NCBI GenBank assembly: GCA_045534445.1
Contig: JAZSJQ010000010.1
Span: forward strand, 13,306 to 77,305
Direction: 5' to 3'
DNA from: JAISGQ01 sp045534445
GTDB taxonomy: Bacteria; Bacillota; Clostridia; Oscillospirales; Acutalibacteraceae
Length of the DNA: 64,000 bases
Shown here: positions 1 through 7,700 of the stretch, piece after piece
Layout: the number at the start of each line of letters is the position of its first letter
Position numbering within the stretch: the first letter of the stretch is position 1
Program-made: the position numbers and the translations under genes
The notes under the pieces: model-generated
Database searches by the model: none
Told to the model about the DNA's origin: nothing
The model's input: only the letters and a program-made list of their open reading frames with translations

Positions 1-208
1 TGTAAAGTATAAAATCGGCATCATCGGGAGTATCGGTCATTTTATAGCCCATTTTTATCAGCAGACCCTTTATCTGTTCCGAGTCTGCAACATTTCCCTG
101 ACAGCCGTATGTATGAACAAACGCAAGGGGCTCATGCCCTGCATATCTGGCTTCAACCACCGATGCCGCCATGGCACAGTATTTTTCTGTGTCTGCAAAC
201 GCAAGCAT
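1..208 (-). CDS. miaB: MiaB-like tRNA methylthiotransferase, N-terminal fragment
   Basis: Reading leftwards from ATG at 206-208, the product begins MLAFADTEKY and contains THYGCQGN-like text, actually HTYGCQGNVADSEQIKG, followed by a GYKMTD...DADFILY stretch. This is the N-terminal UPF0004 domain of the MiaB/RimO family, which adds a methylthio group to tRNA adenosine (MiaB) using radical SAM chemistry; the first cluster-binding Cys is in TYGCQ. The start is set by a strong GGAGGAC site just upstream and a promoter at 258-286. The gene runs off the left edge, so the radical SAM and TRAM domains are not seen. MiaB is preferred over RimO because of the CQ-N-DSE arrangement, but other MTTases cannot be excluded. 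Confidence 0.82.
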   Translation of the reverse strand, partial: MLAFADTEKYCAMAASVVEARYAGHEPLAFVHTYGCQGNVADSEQIKGLLIKMGYKMTDTPDDADFILY

Positions 209-257
209 AATCAAGTCCTCCGTTGGGGTACAACACATTTAGTTGCAAATCTGATTT

Positions 258-286
258 ATTATAGCATATCTTGTATTCTTCTGCAA
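258..286 (-). promoter_or_regulatory. Promoter for miaB
   Basis: On the minus strand: -35 TTGCAG (281-286), 17-base spacer, -10 TATAAT (258-263) preceded by TG one base upstream (extended -10). It lies about 50 bases upstream of the miaB start. Confidence 0.7.
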
Positions 287-313
287 CATCTTTAATTTAT
301 AAATTATATAGTT

Positions 314-339
314 TAAGCCGCTGAAAACTCAGCGGCTTA
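314..339 (-). terminator. Hairpin at the end of the rnf-like operon
   Basis: An 11-base perfect stem (314-324 with 329-339) and a 4-base loop lie directly after the rnfA-like stop. The T-tract on the minus strand is weak, so it may be a terminator or an mRNA 3' stabilising hairpin. Confidence 0.6.
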
Positions 340-350
340 GATAAAATTTA

Positions 351-980
351 TTATACAGTGAACAGTGTGACCTTGCCGAAAACAAAGCAGAATGCCATGG
401 AAAGCACTCCGATATAGATAAGCAGCACGGGGGCTCCCTTCATGTTTCCCGAAAGGTCAGGGTTATTTGCAATTCTGAGACCCTCTCTTACAAGGAAAGC
501 CGCAACTGAAAATGCTATGCCAGTACCCAATCCTATTGCAACTGCAATAAAAAAACCCGATATTTCATCATATACAGAATCAAGACCGATATGCTGAACA
601 TATGCGACTATAAGTGCAGCTCCTATGGCTGTTCCGTTCAGTGCCGCAGGGGCAAGAAGGTCTCCATACGATTCGTAAAACTCATTGGATACAGCCTTTA
701 CTGTTTTTACCGAGATAAAATATAAACCAAGCATTATGACCGAAAACATAAGTCCCGGCACGATCATTGCAGGGTCATCAAATCCCAGCTTCAGATTAAT
801 GGGATACATCAGCATGGAGCCTATCAGTGAAAACACTGTAACACACGCACAAAGAACGATCAGCCTTTTGGGCTTCTTTACTGCATCGAGAATACTGTCA
901 ATTCCCGTAATACCTGCAAACAGCGGATTTATCGCAAACACTGCTACAAGGCAGAAAGAAAGAAACGCCCCTAAATTCAT
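351..980 (-). CDS. RnfA-like membrane subunit lacking the cluster cysteines
   Basis: A 209-residue hydrophobic protein with about six predicted membrane helices, last gene of an rpe-rnfCDEA operon. Its ATG overlaps the preceding gene's stop (ATGA), so translation is coupled. Family: RnfA/NqrE-type subunits, in which two subunits (RnfA and RnfE) jointly hold an Fe-S centre in the membrane through a GLCP Cys and an NC Cys. By eye the N-terminal motif aligns as G26-I-D28-S (Cys replaced by Asp) and the second as N115-G-T-A-I-G (Cys replaced by Gly). Helix pattern and position in the operon support the family; similarity is low, so the call is RnfA-like. It could be an inactive or repurposed ion-translocating subunit. 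Confidence 0.66.
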   Translation of the reverse strand: MNLGAFLSFCLVAVFAINPLFAGITGIDSILDAVKKPKRLIVLCACVTVFSLIGSMLMYPINLKLGFDDPAMIVPGLMFSVIMLGLYFISVKTVKAVSNEFYESYGDLLAPAALNGTAIGAALIVAYVQHIGLDSVYDEISGFFIAVAIGLGTGIAFSVAAFLVREGLRIANNPDLSGNMKGAPVLLIYIGVLSMAFCFVFGKVTLFTV

Positions 981-1606
981 GCATTATCCCCCTTTCTTTC
1001 AAAAAGTGAAAGGAGTTTTCTGATAAGTGATATGAAATATCCTGACAGAATAAATCCGATGAAAGGCATCAGGAAAACTTCATTTCCTTCAAAGCCCAGA
1101 CTTTTTCCAAACAACTCTCCTGTGCCGAGAATCTCTCTGATTATTGCCACAGGAAACGCAATAAGCGCAAATATCGCAGTAAGCGCCAATGCATCGGTCA
1201 CCGTCTCTGTGCTGAGAAGCATAGGGGCATCGTCCTCACTTCGGCAAAGCACAAGGGAATTGAATGCCAGTACGGGGATATAAAGTCCTATATTATTAAG
1301 TTGCTCGGGAAAAATCTGCTTGATTATTATCATAACAGCAAACACTGTAAACACGCTTACTGCTGTATAGACAACAGGCTTTACGGGATATGTAAGCCTG
1401 TCCCCATCAAGGATCGTTGTCAGTCCGATCGCAAGCAGTATAAGCATAACTGTCAGTGTAAGGATAAGTGCATTTGCACCGCTTATTGCCGCACCTGCAA
1501 TCGTGGCAACACCCGACGCCTTGATAAGAGTCGGACTGCTCAGCAGAGAATCCTTTATGTTCTCTGTATGCTCTGAAATAGCACGAGATGAATTATTATA
1601 TTTCAC
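977..1606 (-). CDS. RnfE-like membrane subunit lacking the cluster cysteines
   Basis: A 209-residue membrane protein beginning at GTG. The stretch YIPVLAFNSLVLCRSED (about residues 109-125) aligns without gaps to the RnfE/NqrD motif YIPLI--NC-ILGRAE, with the conserved Cys replaced by Ser117 and the Gly by Cys121. The N-terminal Cys of the GLCP motif is also absent (SGVA at 31-34). The C-terminal VAIIREILGTGELFG resembles the family's REhhGtG segment, which is why I am fairly sure of the fold. In intact Rnf the gene before rnfE is rnfG; here the previous gene is rnfD-like, 15 bases away, so rnfG is missing. Function as an electron-transferring subunit is doubtful without the cysteines. Confidence 0.72.
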   Translation of the reverse strand: MKYNNSSRAISEHTENIKDSLLSSPTLIKASGVATIAGAAISGANALILTLTVMLILLAIGLTTILDGDRLTYPVKPVVYTAVSVFTVFAVMIIIKQIFPEQLNNIGLYIPVLAFNSLVLCRSEDDAPMLLSTETVTDALALTAIFALIAFPVAIIREILGTGELFGKSLGFEGNEVFLMPFIGFILSGYFISLIRKLLSLFERKGDNA

Positions 1607-1621
1607 TTAACCTTTCACCTC

Positions 1622-2674
1622 TCAGTCTTCAAACTGCTTCATACGCTTTTCAAAGCCAAGCTTAATTTTCTGCATAAATGCAGTGATACTGATTCCGCGC
1701 TGTCTTGCATTCCAAGCCATTCTGTCAATTGCGGGAGACACAGCATTCATTATAAGAATCGCCGCTATTTCTCCGCCCTCACAGGCAGAAATCCTGCGAA
1801 GGAGTACAGCAAGAATACCGCAGAATATTCCGTACATCACTCTTGCTGAAGCAAATCTGGGGGCGGTAACTATATCTCCCACAAGGAATACCGCGGCAAA
1901 AAACATCCATCCGCAGAAAAGCTCATATATCGGTGACATAAGCACGGAAACACCGTCATACTTGAAGATAAATGCCATCACAAACACAGTTGCACAGAAT
2001 GACACTGTAGCCTGCCATGCAGATATTTTTCTGAAGATCATATATCCAAAAACTGCAGCAATCACCAGAACCGCAACTGCTCCGATGGGACTCACTGCCT
2101 TCATCAGGAATATTTCTTCCAGTGCATCGCCGTTGTTTGCATAGGGTATCTGACCGCTTCCAAGAAGCCCTATAGGCGTCTTATGTTCGAAGAATTCATA
2201 TTCCTCAGGCAGCTTCCAATTATTGAAAACAGACAGTTTTTCTCCCATTGCAGGATAAAACGCAAAATATTCGCCCCACGCAAGGGACACAAATACAAAG
2301 CCTGCAGCAGCAGGAGAAAAAACACTTCTGCCAAGTCTTCCGAAGGGTATCTTTGCCGCTATCGAGCCGAAGGCACCTGCAGCAAGAGGAAGCCACACAG
2401 GAACTCCCGCAGGCATCAGAACAGCAGTTACTACTCCTGCGTATATTGCGGAAAAGTCAGTAATTGTCTGATCTTCTTTGTTCAGAAGACAGCTTATCGC
2501 TTCGGGCAGCACTGCCCCGACTACTCCCATAAATATAAACGCCAGCACCCTTGCTCCATATACAAACAGCGCCGGCACCACAATTGCGCCAACACATACA
2601 AGGAGCTCAAGCATTATTTTTTTTACGGTAACAGAGGTTCTTATGTGAGGTGCATAGCTCGGTTTGTTATCCAT
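1622..2674 (-). CDS. RnfD/NqrB-like membrane subunit
   Basis: A 350-residue polytopic protein. Start ATG at 2674 is chosen because GAGGTGA lies 7 bases upstream; it overlaps the rnfC-like stop by 8 bases. The region AKIPFGRLGRSVFSPAAAG (about 107-125) is the RnfD/NqrB signature (usually FGGLG-N-FNPA), and TDFSAIYAGVVTAVLMP (72-88) matches the family's TDGSA-VTGhLLAhhLP pattern. In RnfD an FMN is attached covalently to the Thr of an SGATPL-like motif; here only HKT166PIGLL remains, keeping Thr-Pro but not the preceding SGA. RnfD normally faces RnfG, which is absent here. Acts in the cytoplasmic membrane; substrate and ion unknown. Confidence 0.74.
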   Translation of the reverse strand: MDNKPSYAPHIRTSVTVKKIMLELLVCVGAIVVPALFVYGARVLAFIFMGVVGAVLPEAISCLLNKEDQTITDFSAIYAGVVTAVLMPAGVPVWLPLAAGAFGSIAAKIPFGRLGRSVFSPAAAGFVFVSLAWGEYFAFYPAMGEKLSVFNNWKLPEEYEFFEHKTPIGLLGSGQIPYANNGDALEEIFLMKAVSPIGAVAVLVIAAVFGYMIFRKISAWQATVSFCATVFVMAFIFKYDGVSVLMSPIYELFCGWMFFAAVFLVGDIVTAPRFASARVMYGIFCGILAVLLRRISACEGGEIAAILIMNAVSPAIDRMAWNARQRGISITAFMQKIKLGFEKRMKQFED

Positions 2675-3929
2675 TTGCACTCACCTCTCCATCTGCTTTT
2701 TCGGCATATTTTCTCAGTTTTCTCATCAGCTCGGTAATTTCAATGCCGCTGGGACAGACCGCACTGCATGCACCGCAGCCGATGCAGCTTCGAGCGCCGT
2801 ACTCCGCTGCTATCAGAAGTTTTTTCTGCTCTGCCATTCTTACTGCTTCGGAAGGGAACAGTCTTCTCGGACAAACTGAAACACATCTGCCGCATCCGAT
2901 GCACGCATTAGCAGGCTTTTCAGGCGACTTCTTCATCGCTATAACAGAACGGATACCCGGAAACAGAGGTGTTCCCATATCTTTCACTTCTACGCCGGTC
3001 ATGGGATCTCCCATTATTACAATCTCAGGCTCAGCATTAAGTCCGGCTGCATCCAACAGATTCTCAACCGTTGTTCCCGTAGTCACTATAGCATTTACAG
3101 GCGCTGCAACACAATCACCTGCAACAGTAACAATAAACTCTGTCTGAGGCATACCCTTCCTTACCGCATGGGAAATCGCACGAAGTGCCTGTACTCCTAT
3201 GCGCACATACGGCTCATGACAATATTCTCTCTCAAAGGTAAACCATGCGGGATATCCGCCTCTGAGCTCAACAGTATCAATAAACCCGACTCTGTCAAGG
3301 AGACCTTCCATATCGATACCGCCCGGATTATATACAGCAAGCTTTGCCTTTGCTCCGCCCAGCATCTTCATTATTGCCGACACTCCGTCTGCGCACTCGT
3401 CACCGTAGTCCATAATAACTCTCAGTGAACTGCTTACATAGGGGGTATCGTCAATACAATCTGCAATAATCAGCATTGTGCCGTTTTTCATGGCACGCTG
3501 AAGCTTTCTGTGTACAGGTGTACCGTCAACTTCATCTATTATACATGCCTGAGATATACATCTGAGAATACCGTCAGGGGTCATCGTTGACGGGTTGTGC
3601 GGTATAAGCTGTATCTCATGGGCACTTACACCCGTCATTATATGGGCGCACATTACCTTCCCCATAAGAGGATGGTCAAAGCGTTCTATGTGCGAAAGCT
3701 TTCCTGAATACGGTGTTACCGTCCAGCAGGTACCGTTTTTTGAATGGGCAAGCATAGAGTATCTCGCCACGGTTTCTCCTGCTCTCGGAATGGGAAGCAT
3801 CGCACCACGATCAAAATTGAACAGTGGCACCACAAGCTCAGACGGCACCGGCACGGTCATAAGCCTGTTTGTCAATGCAGGTTCCTTATTCTGGTCAAGC
3901 ATGACACCGTTTGCCTTTATCGGTTTCAC
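2667..3929 (-). CDS. RnfC-like ferredoxin-type subunit
   Basis: 420 residues, GTG start behind AAAGGAG. The C-terminus has two complete 4Fe-4S motifs, CIGCGRCVSVCP (Cys 343, 346, 349, 353) and CIGCGACSAVCP (Cys 382, 385, 388, 392), spaced as in RnfC. Upstream, the central part has DDTPYVSSSLRVIMD, matching the family's E-EPYhT-D-RLM segment, and GDCVAAPVNAIVTTGTTV resembles the SLBB region. However, the glycine-rich FMN/NADH motif (G-GGAGFPTH-K) is not recognisable; the equivalent text around residues 130-150 reads ILRCISQ...GTPVHRKL. Family knowledge: RnfC normally binds NADH and FMN and passes electrons to RnfB or RnfD/G. This version may not bind NADH. Confidence 0.78.
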   Translation of the reverse strand: MKPIKANGVMLDQNKEPALTNRLMTVPVPSELVVPLFNFDRGAMLPIPRAGETVARYSMLAHSKNGTCWTVTPYSGKLSHIERFDHPLMGKVMCAHIMTGVSAHEIQLIPHNPSTMTPDGILRCISQACIIDEVDGTPVHRKLQRAMKNGTMLIIADCIDDTPYVSSSLRVIMDYGDECADGVSAIMKMLGGAKAKLAVYNPGGIDMEGLLDRVGFIDTVELRGGYPAWFTFEREYCHEPYVRIGVQALRAISHAVRKGMPQTEFIVTVAGDCVAAPVNAIVTTGTTVENLLDAAGLNAEPEIVIMGDPMTGVEVKDMGTPLFPGIRSVIAMKKSPEKPANACIGCGRCVSVCPRRLFPSEAVRMAEQKKLLIAAEYGARSCIGCGACSAVCPSGIEITELMRKLRKYAEKADGEVSANG

Positions 3930-3944
3930 TGCTTCTCTCTCCTT

Positions 3945-4607
3945 TTACAGTTCTGCGCAGGCAACAAGACCCGAAAGCTCGTCAAAGGCAGCCTTTCTGT
4001 CCTTTGCACCAAGAACCGCATTGCCTGCAACGATCAGATCGGCACCGCATTCCGCAACATACTTTGCGTTTTCGGCATTAACTCCGCCGTCAACCGCCAT
4101 GCAAAGGTCAACGCCTTTACACAATTCTCTTACTTCTTTGATCTTGTCGAGGCAGTTCATTATAATCTTCTGTCCGCCAAAACCGGGCTCAACAGTCATG
4201 ATCAGACACTGACCGAATTCACCCACATAAGGTTCAAGTGCAGAGGACGGTGTATTGGGCTTTATTGAAATACCTGCAGTTACACCTCTGTCTGCAATCT
4301 TTTTAAGACATGCAGAAATATCGTCAGAGCATTCAAGATGCACTGTCAGCATATCTGCGCCTGCGTCAATGAAGTTGTCTATGTAATCATAAGGATGTTC
4401 CATCATAAGATGGACATCAAATTTCATATTGTTCTTGTATTTGCTGAGTGCATCTACCATTGTATATCCAAATGTCAGATTCGGAACAAAGCATCCGTCC
4501 ATGATATCCACATGAACAACTTCCACTCCGCATTTGTCCAGAACTGTCATTTCTTCTCCAAGCTTTGTAAAATCAGCAGAAAGGATAGACGGTGCAATAA
4601 TAGCCAT
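3945..4607 (-). CDS. rpe: Ribulose-phosphate 3-epimerase
   Basis: 220 residues, full length for the family. It interconverts ribulose 5-phosphate and xylulose 5-phosphate in the pentose phosphate pathway (cytosolic TIM barrel). Visible motifs: APSILSADF at the N-terminus, HVDIMDGCFVPNLTFG with the metal-binding His and catalytic Asp, HLMMEHP, MTVEPGFGGQ, and VDGGVNAENA near the C-terminus. Start ATG follows GGAGGTAAAT. It is the first gene of the operon, 15 bases before the rnfC-like gene, which ties the odd Rnf-like complex to a constitutive sugar-phosphate gene. Confidence 0.95.
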   Translation of the reverse strand: MAIIAPSILSADFTKLGEEMTVLDKCGVEVVHVDIMDGCFVPNLTFGYTMVDALSKYKNNMKFDVHLMMEHPYDYIDNFIDAGADMLTVHLECSDDISACLKKIADRGVTAGISIKPNTPSSALEPYVGEFGQCLIMTVEPGFGGQKIIMNCLDKIKEVRELCKGVDLCMAVDGGVNAENAKYVAECGADLIVAGNAVLGAKDRKAAFDELSGLVACAEL

Positions 4608-4668
4608 ATTTACCTCCAGTTTTTTAACACATTTCTTCCATAAACATTATTAACTCAGTTTAATTCAT

Positions 4669-4697
4669 ATTGTACTTCTTTACAGCAAATAAATCAA
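4669..4697 (-). promoter_or_regulatory. Promoter for the rpe-rnfCDEA operon
   Basis: Minus strand: -35 TTGATT (4692-4697), 17-base spacer, -10 TACAAT (4669-4674), about 60 bases upstream of the rpe start. A second possible -35 TTGACA lies further upstream without a good -10. Confidence 0.6.
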
Positions 4698-4758
4698 CAA
4701 TATATTCTGCATTTTATCATTTATATGTCAAAATATTGCGTTATTCTTTTAAAACAGG

Positions 4759-4790
4759 AAAAATCCGACACATTACTGTGCCGGATTTTT
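4759..4790 (-). terminator. Terminator of the c-di-GMP enzyme gene
   Basis: Fourteen-base stem (4759-4772 with 4777-4790, one G-U pair) ending in a run of Ts on the minus strand; the stop codon of the gene sits in the loop, so the terminator overlaps the coding end. Confidence 0.85.
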
Positions 4791-7700
4791 AACAATATAT
4801 TTTTCTGTAAATTCCTTAAACGGCAGGGGCTTGTTTATGTGATAACCCTGCACCATGTGACAACCTATTGCCTTGAGTACGTTCATCTGCTCCTCGCTCT
4901 CAACGCCCTCAGCTACAAGTATTGCACCGGTTCTTTCACAGATGCGCTTTGTATTCTCTACTGTCAGCCTTGCAAGGTCATTGGTGACAATGTCATCAAT
5001 GACGCTCTTGTCAATCTTTATCTCGTCAAACCGAAGTGCTGAAACAATGTACAGATTTGAGTATTCACTGCCGAAGTCATCAAGCGCAAGCTTGAATCCC
5101 GCCTTCTGGAAGGTCTCACAGACACGCGTAATGGTTGCGCGCTCCATAGAACCGATGGTCTCTGTTATCTCAATGCACAGATACTTCAGCAGATGTTCCC
5201 TTCCTTTTACGTTTGCAAGGACCTCGTTAAGTGCATTCGGCGCCAGGATCGTTCTCCTTGAGAAATTTACCGATACTGCTACAGGCTGATATCCCGATCT
5301 GATCCAGCTTTCGATTATATCCAGCGTCTTGTTCAGAACGTAAAAATCAAGCTGCTTGATGACATTTTCGCGTTCAAGCACTGCAATGAATTTTGCAGGA
5401 GGAACCAATCCATTATCAGCATCCATATAGCGCACAAGAGCTTCACAGCTTGTAATCCTGCCGCTTTTAAGCTCTGCCTTCGGCTGGAGATATACATAGA
5501 ACCGTTCTTCCTTGATTGCATCCATGACCCACATATAGGTTTTGTAATCACTGCCTGTGGGGACTGCATTATTCTCGCGGTAATATTCCTGTTTTGCCGA
5601 TTTCATCAGTTCTTCCGCGTGATCCACAAGCCGTTGTATATCCGAAACATGGCTATCCCACGTAGAACCGACACTTATGATATTGGTATAAGATCTGCCG
5701 ATCAGTTCAACCACCGCATCACATCGTCTGATAAAGCTGTCCTGAGTTGTGTTTCTGCAAAGAACCATAAACTCATCGCCCGATACCCTGAACACTTCAT
5801 CATCACCGAATTTTTCACGCAAATTCATTGCGACATTCTTGATGATATTATCTCCGTACTCCATTCCGTAACGATGATTTATTGTTCTCAACCCATTGAT
5901 ATCAGCAATAAACACACCCAGAGATGACAGTGTTTCAGGTTTCAGTTTCCGGAATATGTCATAGTAATCCTGACGTGTCAGCAAGCCTGTCTGCTGATCA
6001 CGGTACTGCGTCTCTTCCTTTGCAGGTTTTTCGGGAATATTCTCAGACTTCTCTTTATCCTCAAGCACTACACGTACGACCTTCGAATTTCGTATTACCG
6101 AATCAGTGCAGGCGCTGTAGGCAGCTTCGTACATATCATGAAGGCTTGCTCCGGAAACACGCGCCAGAACTGTCGCACTGTACGCCTCGAGCTTTTCGTT
6201 GGGGAAGGTGATTCTAAGCATGGTGCAAAGCCTGTCCATTGCATACTCAGCTCTCAGGAACTGCTCCTCAGGAGAGCCTATGCCGACTCTGAATATTATA
6301 ATTCTGTCAGCATTGACCTGCCCCACTATAGCCGCACCGTCCACAATTATTCTGAGAACACGTCCCATTGTGAACAATATATTCTGAACCATGTACTCGC
6401 CCTTATCCGCCATTACAGCATCAAGCCCTTCAAGCTCGATCATGCACATGGCACAATAAGAGGACTTATCCTTCACTGTAGGAAGAATCGTATTTATCAT
6501 ATCAAAGGCAGTTGAACGGCTGTAGACCATGCTTATCGCATCGCGTTCAACCTTCGACGGAAGGGAAAGCTCCCATCTTCTGCGCTTATCCACATCGCGT
6601 ATGTATGCAAATGCATACAGGTCGCCGCTTACCGGATGTCTCAGCAGGCTGAGTGCTATACTTGTCCATCTGATCTTTCCTGCTTCATCCTGTCTTCTGA
6701 ATTCAACGTTGAGCCAATCCTGTCCGTTTCTGAAAACCTCGAACAGGTTTTCCCTTGACAGCTTCTGCATCAGATTGTCGATATCGTCCTTTATTGATAT
6801 GAGTGGCACGGAACGCCTGAGCAGATCCTCATAGCTGTGTGAATTACTGAGAATTCTGCGAGTCGTGGATGCAATATAATGCTTCTCAATTGCATTCTTG
6901 CTGATATTTATCTTGATCGAACCGAAAACACTGTTTGCAACCTGCTCACAGAAATACTGTTCCTGCTCAAATCTGCGCATCTGTGCATCGATATTGAGTA
7001 CCTTTTCCGCAATTCCAACAGAATAATAATTTTTGCCATTCTCATCCTTGAGCAGACGGAATTTTGCCTTCACCCACACATATTCATTATTGTCATCGAG
7101 ACGCTTATAAAAATACTCGCCCGAATCATCGCCATTGTACAGATCTTCATACATCTGACAGTAGTCCTCAACAAAATCAGGGTGAATAATGCCGCTCTCA
7201 ATAATTGCTTCGGGTGAATTTCTGTATACTGCAGCCTCTGTCCTGCTTGTTTCTGCGGAATTTGTGTAATGATACGTTATCTTCTTTTCAATATCAACTT
7301 CCCACAGAACAGCTCTCGTCAGTTCAACTGCAGTTCTGTATCTTTCCTGTTCAAAACGGATCTGCTTTCTCAGATTATATTCCTTCGTTATATCGGTAAA
7401 TATTACAAGGGAATACTTTTTGCCGTTATGCTCCTGAAGATTTACTCCGCGGGCATTATAGCATTTCAAATTGCCGGAATTATCGAAAACCTTGATCTCC
7501 TGCTCATAATCACGGGATTCCTTTGTGCTTTCAAGCAACCCTGTGAAGACAGACTGTGTCATCACATTGTGCAACTCACCCCCGGCACTTTCGCTGCAGG
7601 CAATTGTGTTTATCAGGTTTTCAAGGGTAGGGTTATAGAAGGTAGGTCTGACATAATCACGGTCAATTTCAAATATGCCGATTCCGTCAGGAGTATTGTC

